The position numbers and the translations under genes are program-made. A model generated the notes under the pieces. It was not told the DNA's origin, searched no databases, and was given only the letters and a program-made list of their open reading frames with translations. A stretch of DNA of 6,219 nucleotides, taken from NCBI GenBank assembly GCA_017523185.1, contig JAFWXB010000090.1, positions 1 to 6,219 of the forward strand, read 5' to 3'. This DNA is from Lachnospiraceae bacterium (lineage in GTDB: Bacteria > Bacillota_A > Clostridia > Lachnospirales > Lachnospiraceae). Numbering within the stretch: the first letter of the stretch is position 1; each line of letters begins with the position of its first letter. Below are positions 1 through 6,183 of the stretch, in pieces.

Positions 1-1754
1 CCTTTTTTACTTTGTGTAAGTGCATAAACAACAGGGTCTTGTCCAACTGGTAATTCGTCTAAATACAGACTATATGACATGGTTTCATCAAAATAGTTCG
101 CCAATTTTCTTGCAACTTCCTGTCGATATATATTTGAAAGGTTATCTTGTAAGGCTTGCTGATTCACATAAGAAAGTGCAGAAACTGCATAAAATACATC
201 ATCAGTCCATGCACTATCAAAGTTATAATTATAATAGGGTGTATACCAGTCTCCTAATTCACTTTCAAAATCATTTATAATTCCAGAAAGTGCTTGTACT
301 TCTTCCGGTGTTTCCAAATAAGTAGAAACAAATTTCTGATACCATTCTTTTTGTTCTAAATTCGGTAAATGACTTATATAGTCATTTTCAATAACTACAT
401 TTGTTGGAATATCTCCATTTTCAATCCCTGTTACTTTTGTAGAAGTATCCCAAACAGATTTTTCTATTTTATAATCTTCTGAAAAATGATATGTTTCATC
501 TAATGTTTCTGTATCAAAATAATAAGGTACATATGCTGTATTTCCCAAACTGTTTTTATAATGAATCACATATTCATTTTTTTCATCTTGTTTTATATTT
601 GTATTGTTATATGCATTTACTAATTCTTCTTGGTGTAAATTTCGATAGTCTATTGGCATTTGTGATATAATTTTCGCTATTTCTTTTTCTGAATATCCTG
701 CTGTTTTGCAAGCATTTTGAAAGGTATGTTTATCACATTTCCATACACCATCTTCATAATCTGTTCCATAAAATTCTTTTAAATACAGATTACTAAGAGG
801 TTTATTTGTAGCTTCTATATTTAATACAACTTCTCCGGTATATTGTGGAGTATGATTATCCAGACGTTGTTTATCTGATAATAAATCAAAACTACTACGG
901 ATATTTTTCCAAATGGTAGCTAAATTCAAATTTTCTTGCCAAGTTAAAATAGATTGCTTTTGTGTTATTAATGTTTCCTTAGATATTGTTGGTTTTAAGA
1001 AAAGCGAACTACCTGCAAAAACTAAAATTAACACGATTGGCAAACTAAGACGGCAAAATAATTTCCAAAATATTATTTTTTCCCTATCTTTTTTTCTAAC
1101 TTCTCCAAAAGTTGTATGTTTATGTTCCAAAGTAAGTAACAACCATGCTCCTAAAAATATATAAAAAACAGCATTTCCTTTTGGCGAATATCCTACAAAA
1201 AGTTGCAATAACAAAGGGACTAATGGAAATACAATCAAAAGAATACGTTTTTCGATACAATAAGAAAGTACCCAAAGCAAATACCATAAAACACTTGCAA
1301 GCAATATAATTACATATGGCATATAGTCTTCCACGCCACCTGTAATTACATAATTTGTTTTATAATATACATTGATACTTTTCACATACACATTTGCTAA
1401 AGCTAAAAATCCTTCTGCCAGTTCTGTTGCATATTTCATCGCATACCATAAAAACGCTCCCATATTGACAAGAGGAAATACAATTTCACCCATAATTCGT
1501 ATTCTTTTCCATTTTATAAAAATCACTTCATAAAATAGCCATAAAACAAATTGCCATATTATAATCCAAAGAAACGTTTCTTGGTTTGGTAATACATCAT
1601 ATAACGCTATGGTATAATATTCGTTTATTATCTCTATAAAAGAAACCCAACAAAGTCCAATTGCTATCCCAAAAAAGACTGTATCTAAAATAAAATCCAT
1701 CGTAAATATATTATTTTTTTTCTTATAATAAAAGTTCCAATTCTTTACATTCAT
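1..1754 (-). CDS. TgpA-like multi-pass membrane transglutaminase protein, 3' end cut by window edge
   Basis: This frame is open from base 1754 to base 1 with no stop, giving 584 residues of a longer protein. About seven hydrophobic segments lie at residues 20-43, 60-80, 91-110, 145-167, 171-188, 194-209 and 235-253. A long hydrophilic, presumably extracytoplasmic region follows. It contains NLYLKEFYGTDYEDGVWK (residues 322-339), resembling the YLRGFTG-x-Y-x-G-x-W motif that precedes the core in TgpA/DUF3488-type transglutaminases. The last residues, YSLYLDELPVGQDPVVYAL then QSKKG, match the lead-in to the transglutaminase core, where GYC with the catalytic Cys normally comes next. The Cys-His-Asp triad is therefore outside the window. 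The start is uncertain. The ATG at 1754 overlaps the DUF58 gene by 32 bases and places Lys-rich residues before the first helix, as the positive-inside rule prefers. An ATG at 1700 is the alternative. Neither has a good Shine-Dalgarno sequence. It is the last visible gene of the operon, and its physiological substrate is unknown. Confidence 0.88.
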   Translation of the reverse strand, partial: MNVKNWNFYYKKKNNIFTMDFILDTVFFGIAIGLCWVSFIEIINEYYTIALYDVLPNQETFLWIIIWQFVLWLFYEVIFIKWKRIRIMGEIVFPLVNMGAFLWYAMKYATELAEGFLALANVYVKSINVYYKTNYVITGGVEDYMPYVIILLASVLWYLLWVLSYCIEKRILLIVFPLVPLLLQLFVGYSPKGNAVFYIFLGAWLLLTLEHKHTTFGEVRKKDREKIIFWKLFCRLSLPIVLILVFAGSSLFLKPTISKETLITQKQSILTWQENLNLATIWKNIRSSFDLLSDKQRLDNHTPQYTGEVVLNIEATNKPLSNLYLKEFYGTDYEDGVWKCDKHTFQNACKTAGYSEKEIAKIISQMPIDYRNLHQEELVNAYNNTNIKQDEKNEYVIHYKNSLGNTAYVPYYFDTETLDETYHFSEDYKIEKSVWDTSTKVTGIENGDIPTNVVIENDYISHLPNLEQKEWYQKFVSTYLETPEEVQALSGIINDFESELGDWYTPYYNYNFDSAWTDDVFYAVSALSYVNQQALQDNLSNIYRQEVARKLANYFDETMSYSLYLDELPVGQDPVVYALTQSKK

Positions 1755-2817
1755 CTTCTAATTTCTTTGCATTTATGCTTGTCCAATATTCTCCATCTTT
1801 ATAAAGTTTCAAATCTCCCTTAATACATAAGGTATGAAGATAATATTCATTTTTATATTTTTGTTGATATTCCTGTACAATATCTTTTTGTACATATGGA
1901 TTTACATCTTCTAAATAATAATTTAAAAACAAATAAAAACTTTCTTCATCATCTACACGTATTCGAATAATATCTTCTTTTTGTTTACTATACCATGCTA
2001 CAAAATGTGGACATTTACTATCCATAAGACAAAAAGAAACACTCGCTGTAAGTTCCAAAAATTCATTGATATAATTTTCTTTCTTTTTTTCCCAACGAAA
2101 ATCCGGAAACAGAACCACAGCACACGCTTTTGGCAAACTATTTTCTTTTACCATTAAATCATCCATTTTCGCACTTAATTTCCAATGTATACTTTGTATT
2201 TTATCTTTTTCACGATATGGACGAACTTCAAATACTTCTGATGGGTCATATCCAATGCGAATATCATCATATACATCTGCATCTCCAAGAAAATTTCGTG
2301 TATTTTCCGTTAATTTTACATGAATTGCGTGAACTTCCGGCATAACTAAAACAGAAACACATTGATTCCATTTTTTCTCCATATATAAAAGTCCAAACAA
2401 CGAATAAATACGAATTTTTGTAACTTCTATTTCATTTTTTCCTACACCATGCAATACAACTTTAAAATCATAACAACGTTCTTTTGGAAAAACACAATCT
2501 AAATGAAACCATTTTTTGTGTTGCTGTTTTTCTAATACATTATGTATTGTCATACGCACCATAACTCTGCCTGTGGCAAAAATACCTCTATTTCGTATAC
2601 GCAAACAAATTTTTGTTGGTGTATGCTCTTCTGTCATGGAAATTGGAACTTCCAATTGATATTGTAATGTAAAAAAACGATACAAAAGTTCCAGTATAGA
2701 AGATAAAAGCAATACACCCATTGTAATCCCAACAAAAATTATATTTGTATTTACATATAAAATTCCCAAATAAACACAGAGCATTGCTATCAATACGCCA
2801 ATAATTAAATTACACAC
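1723..2817 (-). CDS. DUF58 membrane protein, MoxR partner
   Basis: This 364-residue protein is about the usual length for DUF58 proteins paired with MoxR ATPases. Two hydrophobic segments (residues about 5-21 and 25-46) form a membrane anchor. A beta-rich middle part with LRIRNRG (72-78) resembles the region that usually follows the anchor in this family. The diagnostic DUF58 block is at residues 196-226: FEVRPYREKD, then IHWKLSAK (210-217), then LMVKEN. The C-terminal part (about 231-300) corresponds to the von Willebrand factor A-like fold. It has LFPDF instead of a DxSxS metal-binding motif, so metal binding there is doubtful. The start codon is GTG at 2817, overlapping the MoxR stop by 8 bases, with AAGGA four bases upstream. 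No nearby upstream ATG exists in this frame. The family is thought to cooperate with the adjacent MoxR ATPase at the membrane; the molecular function is not established. Confidence 0.93.
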   Translation of the reverse strand: MCNLIIGVLIAMLCVYLGILYVNTNIIFVGITMGVLLLSSILELLYRFFTLQYQLEVPISMTEEHTPTKICLRIRNRGIFATGRVMVRMTIHNVLEKQQHKKWFHLDCVFPKERCYDFKVVLHGVGKNEIEVTKIRIYSLFGLLYMEKKWNQCVSVLVMPEVHAIHVKLTENTRNFLGDADVYDDIRIGYDPSEVFEVRPYREKDKIQSIHWKLSAKMDDLMVKENSLPKACAVVLFPDFRWEKKKENYINEFLELTASVSFCLMDSKCPHFVAWYSKQKEDIIRIRVDDEESFYLFLNYYLEDVNPYVQKDIVQEYQQKYKNEYYLHTLCIKGDLKLYKDGEYWTSINAKKLEDECKELELLL

Positions 2818-3775
2818 GATATCCTTTTTTCTCCATATATGTTGCCGGTTGTTTCACATCATTTAAAATACTGTCTAAAACTGCTTCTTCCGTTACACGA
2901 CTTACTCGTGCTTTTGTATTCAATACAATGCGATGTTTTCCAATATCCTTAAATACTTCATAAACATCTTGTGGTGTTACATACTCTCTCCCTTGTAAAA
3001 ATGCCCATGCTTTTACCATACGCACACAAGCAAGTGTTCCTCTTGGACTGATTCCAAGTTCTATATAAGCATTTTCTCTTGTATTTTGTACCAAAGTACA
3101 AATATAAGCATATACTTGGTCGTGAATATACACATTTTCTACAACTGTTTGTAATTGTTCTAAAATCGAAGTATTTAAAATATTACGAACCTTTGCTATT
3201 TCACTTTTCATACTTTTTCCTTTAGCAATCGCAATCTCACTTTCGATATCCGGATATCCCATGCTCATACATATCATAAAACGGTCTAATTGTGATTCCG
3301 GTAACAGTTGCGTTCCTGCACTTCCTTTTGGATTTTGCGTTGCCATAACAATAAAAGGCTTTGGAACGGCACGTGTAACACCATCAACCGTTACCATGCC
3401 TTCTTCCATTACTTCTAAAAGTGCAGATTGTGTTTTTGGAGAAGTTCGATTAATTTCATCAGCTAAAAATAAATTACACATAATCGGTCCTTCATGGTAT
3501 ACAAATGTACCTGTTTCCTTTTGATACATGGAAAAGCCCAAAATATCAGCTGGCATAACGTCGGGTGTAAATTGTACTCTATGATTATCTAATCCCAATG
3601 CATTTGAAAATGCGACTGCAAGCGTTGTCTTTCCTACACCCGGAACGTCTTCAATTAAAATATGACCACCTGCTAAAATTGCCGAAAATGCTTTTTTAAT
3701 ACAATCATCTTTTCCGGTAATTGCTTTTTTTACTTCTTCAATTACCAAATTTGCTCCTTCATATGCTGTTGCCAT
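2810..3775 (-). CDS. MoxR-family AAA+ ATPase
   Basis: This 321-residue soluble ATPase is full length for the MoxR family. Visible motifs in order are the Walker A loop EDVPGVGKTT (residues 42-51), Walker B LFLADEINR (102-110), sensor 1 MATQNP (144-149), the LPESQLDRF arginine-finger region (158-166) and sensor 2 SPRG (243-246). The stretch between QNP and LPES is KGSAGTQL, not the EQEGTYPL type common in proteobacterial MoxR, which places it in another branch of the family. MoxR proteins are cytoplasmic ATP-driven chaperones that activate or assemble client proteins, often ones with vWA-like domains; here the DUF58 product is the obvious candidate. The ATG at 3775 has a tandem AGGAGAGGAG site seven bases upstream. 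That site lies inside the end of the hydrolase gene, and the two genes overlap by 17 bases, so translation is probably coupled. Family assignment is certain; the client is inferred. Confidence 0.97.
   Translation of the reverse strand: MATAYEGANLVIEEVKKAITGKDDCIKKAFSAILAGGHILIEDVPGVGKTTLAVAFSNALGLDNHRVQFTPDVMPADILGFSMYQKETGTFVYHEGPIMCNLFLADEINRTSPKTQSALLEVMEEGMVTVDGVTRAVPKPFIVMATQNPKGSAGTQLLPESQLDRFMICMSMGYPDIESEIAIAKGKSMKSEIAKVRNILNTSILEQLQTVVENVYIHDQVYAYICTLVQNTRENAYIELGISPRGTLACVRMVKAWAFLQGREYVTPQDVYEVFKDIGKHRIVLNTKARVSRVTEEAVLDSILNDVKQPATYMEKKGYRV
2822..2834 (-). promoter_or_regulatory. Ribosome binding site of the DUF58 gene inside the MoxR gene
   Basis: On the minus strand GGAG (2831-2834) and then AAGGA (2822-2826) precede the GTG start at 2817. 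AAGGA, with a four-base spacer, is the more likely site. It supports a GTG start overlapping the end of the MoxR gene. Confidence 0.55.
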
Positions 3776-4709
3776 GTTTTTTCTCCTCTCCTAATGTCTT
3801 TTGAAAGAATTTCTCTACTGCATTTTCATAAGTCTTACCATCAACACAATGGCTCATACCATGACCTGCTCCTTTTATAAGTACCAATTCTACATAATCT
3901 TTTGCAATCTTTTGGCAATCTTCACTCATAGAACAAGGCACAAAACGGTCATCATCTCCATGCAAAATCAAAATAGGAATCTTTGTATGTTTCACAGCCT
4001 CTAATGCTGACGTTTCTTCCAAATCAAACTTTCCAATATATTTTGCTGAAAATTTTGCAATCCAATATGTCAATTTTACAGGCATCTTTAACTGCTTCAT
4101 AACCGTACAAAGAATCTCTTTTGGTGAAGAATACGGACAATCTGCCATAATCCCTTTTACATTTTGTGGCAAACCAACATCAGCTGACATAAGAACTGTC
4201 GCAGCTCCCATAGATAGCCCTGCTAATAAAATTTTTTGTTCTTTTCCAAAACGTTCTACTGCATAATTGACCCAATGCAATACATCAAAACGTTCTTTAA
4301 TGCCGAATGTAATACATCTTCCTTCACTTAATCCATGTGCACGATTGTCAATCATTAACACATTATATCCTTTTTTTCGCGAATATAAAAAAATACCATT
4401 TCCATCTCTTAAACTGCTACATCGATACCCATGAAAAAAAATGACAAGTGGTGCATTATCCTTCAAATGATAATACTTTCCTGCTAATTTTACCCCGTCA
4501 AATGATGTAATATAGACTTGTTCTCCCATAACCTCTAATACTTGGTCAACACCTTTTCGTATTACATCATGGTACGGCTCAAATTGTTCCCCTTTCGGAA
4601 AAGAATAATTTCCACACATATATTTTTGTCTTGCTGAAAAGCAAACATCATATACAATAAAAACAGACGCTGTCACTACCAGCGTCAATAAAACTATTAA
4701 TGCTACCAT
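3759..4709 (-). CDS. Membrane-anchored alpha/beta-hydrolase
   Basis: This 316-residue protein has one N-terminal hydrophobic segment (residues 2-20) followed by an alpha/beta-hydrolase domain from about residue 65. The oxyanion-hole motif is FFHGY (91-95). The nucleophile is Ser166 in GLSMGA (164-169), the acid is probably Asp254 in HGDDDRFVP (250-258), and the base is His283 in GAGHG (280-284), so the triad is complete. The block RAHGLSEG (123-130) with FGIKERFDVLHW (135-146) resembles YqkD/BEM46-like hydrolases. I recognise that likeness from memory, not from a search. Substrate cannot be told; esterase, lipase, thioesterase or peptidase activity are all possible. Whether the domain faces the cytoplasm or the outside is unclear, because the charges flanking the helix are not decisive. 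The ATG at 4709 has GAGG seven bases upstream. It is the first gene of the operon and runs 17 bases into the MoxR gene. Confidence 0.93.
   Translation of the reverse strand: MVALIVLLTLVVTASVFIVYDVCFSARQKYMCGNYSFPKGEQFEPYHDVIRKGVDQVLEVMGEQVYITSFDGVKLAGKYYHLKDNAPLVIFFHGYRCSSLRDGNGIFLYSRKKGYNVLMIDNRAHGLSEGRCITFGIKERFDVLHWVNYAVERFGKEQKILLAGLSMGAATVLMSADVGLPQNVKGIMADCPYSSPKEILCTVMKQLKMPVKLTYWIAKFSAKYIGKFDLEETSALEAVKHTKIPILILHGDDDRFVPCSMSEDCQKIAKDYVELVLIKGAGHGMSHCVDGKTYENAVEKFFQKTLGEEKKHGNSI
3783..3792 (-). promoter_or_regulatory. Tandem ribosome binding site of the MoxR gene inside the hydrolase gene
   Basis: Two AGGAG copies stand end to end on the minus strand (3788-3792 and 3783-3787), the nearer one seven bases before the MoxR ATG. 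They are read as codons for Gly-Glu-Glu near the hydrolase C-terminus, so the same bases serve both genes. Confidence 0.8.
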
Positions 4710-4716
4710 ATTTATA

Positions 4717-4720
4717 CCTC
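4717..4720 (-). promoter_or_regulatory. Ribosome binding site of the hydrolase gene
   Basis: GAGG is seven bases before the ATG at 4709 on the minus strand. It supports that start, which also gives a complete N-terminal membrane segment. Confidence 0.65.
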
Positions 4721-4757
4721 ATTACTCTAGTCAAATGTTATTAACATAAGTTCCATA

Positions 4758-4786
4758 AATATATGATTTTTATCTGAAAAATGCAA
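4758..4786 (-). promoter_or_regulatory. Weak candidate promoter of the hydrolase-MoxR-DUF58-transglutaminase operon
   Basis: On the minus strand TTGCAT (4781-4786) and TATATT (4758-4763) are separated by 17 bases, with three of six and five of six consensus matches. Transcription would begin about 40 bases before the hydrolase ATG. A perfect TATAAT at 4805-4810 is an alternative -10, but it has no recognisable -35 at the right distance. A promoter must lie in this spacer if the LCP terminator works; which site is used is uncertain. Confidence 0.25.
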
Positions 4787-4907
4787 TAATCCAATTTACA
4801 CTATATTATATATCAATATTGTTTTAGGTATATCCGTTTTTCTTGTATTTTATACTATAAGAAAAACTTATTGACAGAATACCACAAACACTAATTATCG
4901 GCAATAG

Positions 4908-4946
4908 AAAAAACTGCTTTCTATCTCTTATAGAAAACAGTTTTTC
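4908..4946 (-). terminator. Intrinsic terminator of the LCP gene
   Basis: AAAAACTG (4909-4916) pairs with CAGTTTTT (4938-4945). After one mismatch, TTTCTAT (4918-4924) pairs with ATAGAAA (4930-4936) around a five-base loop. Read on the minus strand, the stem ends in CAG followed by six T and C, the U-tract expected of a Rho-independent terminator. It begins about 40 bases after the LCP stop codon. The plus-strand copy also ends in five T, so it could work in both directions, but no plus-strand gene is seen arriving from the left. Confidence 0.85.
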
Positions 4947-4983
4947 GCTATATATTTGTTATTCACTTTTGCTATTATATAAA

Positions 4984-5889
4984 CTATTTTAATATTTCTT
5001 TCAATTCTTTGATATGGTTTTCATCAGGATAAAAACATTCATATCTTCCATCATTTATAATTTCACCTTCTACTTTATGAAACTCTATTTTCTCAAAAGG
5101 ACAATCTATCACTGTTGTTACAATACTTAACACGTCTTCTAAACCTAAATTTGTTACCATATCATCTTTTAAAATCGTATATAATTCTGAAACTAATTCC
5201 GGTTTTTCTTTAATTGTCTTTTTGGCTTGTTTCATAAATTCCGTTAAATATTGTTTCTGACGGTCAATTCTTGTATACGCTGTATGAGCAACAGATGTAT
5301 CCCTCTTTTGAATAAATTCCAAAGCATTTTGACCTTTTAATAAAAGAGTTTCCCCTTTTACAAATAATGGATTTAATACGGTGTAATCCTCTTGCATTGT
5401 TACTTCAACTCCACCTACTGCATCGTTGATTTTCTTAATTGCACTAAAATTAATTGCTGCATACGCATCTATCTCAATTCCTTCAAAGATTTCGTTTACT
5501 CTTTTTTGTGTCAATTCACAACTATTGATTGTTCCATCTGCATAAGCATATTGCAAACATAATTGTAATTCTTCTTCCCCTAAAGATTCCATTGCTGAAT
5601 TATATTTTTCAACATTTACCATAGTATCTCTTGGTACTGCTATAATATCCATAGTTTTCTTATAAGTATCCATAGAAATTAAAAATACGACATCAGCTTG
5701 TCCTATACTATTTGTATGAGGATGTCGTTCTGTCATTGTTACATATTTATCAATCCCCATACACAAAATATTAACTTTGCTGTTTTCTTTTACTTTTGCA
5801 ATATATGTGCCTCCAACAATTCCAATAATAAGAAGTACAACTAATCCAATTGCAATATATATTTTTTTCTTATCTTGTTTCTTTTCCAT
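4984..5889 (-). CDS. LCP (LytR-CpsA-Psr) family cell-wall glycopolymer transferase
   Basis: This 301-residue protein has a lysine-rich cytoplasmic start (MEKKQDKKK), a membrane helix at residues 10-31 and an extracytoplasmic LCP domain. LCP enzymes move undecaprenyl-phosphate-linked polymers such as teichoic acids or capsule onto peptidoglycan. Family landmarks are ILCMGID (41-47), Asp66 in QADVVFLIS, VPRDT (85-89) with Arg87 and Asp88, QLCLQYAYADG (109-119), INDAVGGVEV (154-163), ALEFIQKRDT (189-198) and TRIDRQKQYL (206-215). The position that is often Arg in the ALxYVRxR motif is Gln194 here, while Arg196, Arg207 and Arg210 are present. The start was chosen at 5889 because GGAGG sits four bases before it. 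A frame extension to an ATG at 5916 would make that GGAGG coding and would add nine residues (MYSFSFGGN) without their own binding site. The gene has its own candidate promoter and terminator, so it is probably monocistronic. Its glycopolymer substrate is unknown. Confidence 0.93.
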   Translation of the reverse strand: MEKKQDKKKIYIAIGLVVLLIIGIVGGTYIAKVKENSKVNILCMGIDKYVTMTERHPHTNSIGQADVVFLISMDTYKKTMDIIAVPRDTMVNVEKYNSAMESLGEEELQLCLQYAYADGTINSCELTQKRVNEIFEGIEIDAYAAINFSAIKKINDAVGGVEVTMQEDYTVLNPLFVKGETLLLKGQNALEFIQKRDTSVAHTAYTRIDRQKQYLTEFMKQAKKTIKEKPELVSELYTILKDDMVTNLGLEDVLSIVTTVIDCPFEKIEFHKVEGEIINDGRYECFYPDENHIKELKEILK

Positions 5890-5893
5890 ATTT

Positions 5894-5898
5894 CCTCC
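5894..5898 (-). promoter_or_regulatory. Ribosome binding site deciding the LCP start
   Basis: A perfect GGAGG lies four bases before the ATG at 5889. It decides this start over the in-frame ATG at 5916, because it would otherwise be coding sequence for Gly-Gly. Confidence 0.8.
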
Positions 5899-5921
5899 AA
5901 ATGAAAAACTATACACTTTAA

Positions 5922-5949
5922 ATTATTTACTATAACTGATAAAATTCAA
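5922..5949 (-). promoter_or_regulatory. Candidate sigma-A-type promoter of the LCP gene
   Basis: On the minus strand TTGAAT (5944-5949) is followed after 16 bases by AATAAT (5922-5927). These match four of six and five of six of the TTGACA/TATAAT consensus. The start of transcription would fall near 5915, leaving a leader of about 26 bases that carries the GGAGG site. The region is very AT-rich, so chance matches are common. Confidence 0.35.
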
Positions 5950-5984
5950 AAAATTGCACAAAAATATATCGTATTTGTCCGTTA

Positions 5985-6026
5985 TATAAAGACATTTCTT
6001 ATTATAATTGTAAATATGTCTTTATA
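5985..6026. repeat. 11-bp perfect inverted repeat with 20-base spacer
   Basis: TATAAAGACAT at 5985-5995 is matched exactly by its reverse complement ATGTCTTTATA at 6016-6026. The arm centres are 31 bases apart, close to three helical turns, and the spacer contains the palindrome ATTATAAT (6001-6008). It lies about 35 bases upstream of the candidate -35 box of the LCP gene. It lacks a GC-rich stem and a U-tail in either orientation, so it does not look like a terminator. It could be an operator for a dimeric regulator or a chance AT-rich dyad. Confidence 0.6.
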
Positions 6027-6140
6027 GCATAAATAAATTTATGTAATCTTCTAAATTCATTCATTTATAGTGATTTAATAAAATTTTACCACAAAATTCT
6101 TTCTAAGCAAATATTAAAAATTCTATAAAATATACAAAAT

Positions 6141-6183
6141 GAAAAGAGCTACTTCCATTGGAAAAACCAATGAAAGTAACTCC
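6141..6183 (-). terminator. Intrinsic terminator of an unseen upstream minus-strand gene
   Basis: The 16-base arms at 6146-6161 and 6167-6182 flank a five-base loop. As minus-strand RNA all 16 positions pair, two of them as G-U wobbles, and the stem is followed by UUUUCAUUUUG. As plus-strand RNA the two wobbles become C-A mismatches, and only a mixed tail follows. The orientation is therefore minus, so it ends a transcript from a gene beyond the right edge. Three bases of A/G before the stem can pair with the first U residues, as is common in such terminators. Confidence 0.82.

Larger units (their letters stand above)
4710..4983. other. Intergenic region between LCP terminator and hydrolase operon
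   Basis: This 274-base AT-rich spacer carries the LCP terminator at its right side and the leader of the four-gene operon at its left. No open frame with a plausible start and binding site is seen. A TTGACA at 4871-4876 on the plus strand has no good -10 partner and no gene to serve. Confidence 0.6.

Noticed and set aside
20..280. Plus-strand open frame of 86 codons
   Set aside because: It lies opposite the transglutaminase gene, has no ribosome binding site or recognisable domain, and has unnatural composition.
913..1164. Plus-strand open frame of 83 codons
   Set aside because: It is antisense to the membrane segments and linker of the transglutaminase gene, with no supporting signals.
2130..2345. 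Plus-strand open frame of 71 codons
   Set aside because: It is antisense to the conserved DUF58 block; its hydrophobicity is a by-product of the opposite strand.
3261..3524. Plus-strand open frame of 87 codons
   Set aside because: It is antisense to the Walker B and sensor 1 region of the MoxR gene, which is clearly the real gene.
3801..4004. Plus-strand open frame of 67 codons
   Set aside because: It is antisense to the C-terminal part of the hydrolase gene, including His283, and has no start signals.
4858..4872. Small hairpin ATAAG-AAAAA-CTTAT
   Set aside because: Five A/T-rich pairs are too few to mean anything in this composition.
4871..4899. Possible plus-strand promoter (perfect TTGACA)
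   Set aside because: The best -10 options (TAATTA after 15 bases, ATTATC after 17) are poor, and no plus-strand gene follows; the hairpin at 4908-4946 comes directly after.
6028..6043. Short palindromes around CATAAA-TAAA-TTTATG
   Set aside because: Six-base arms of almost pure A/T are expected by chance; no matching copy is seen elsewhere in the window.
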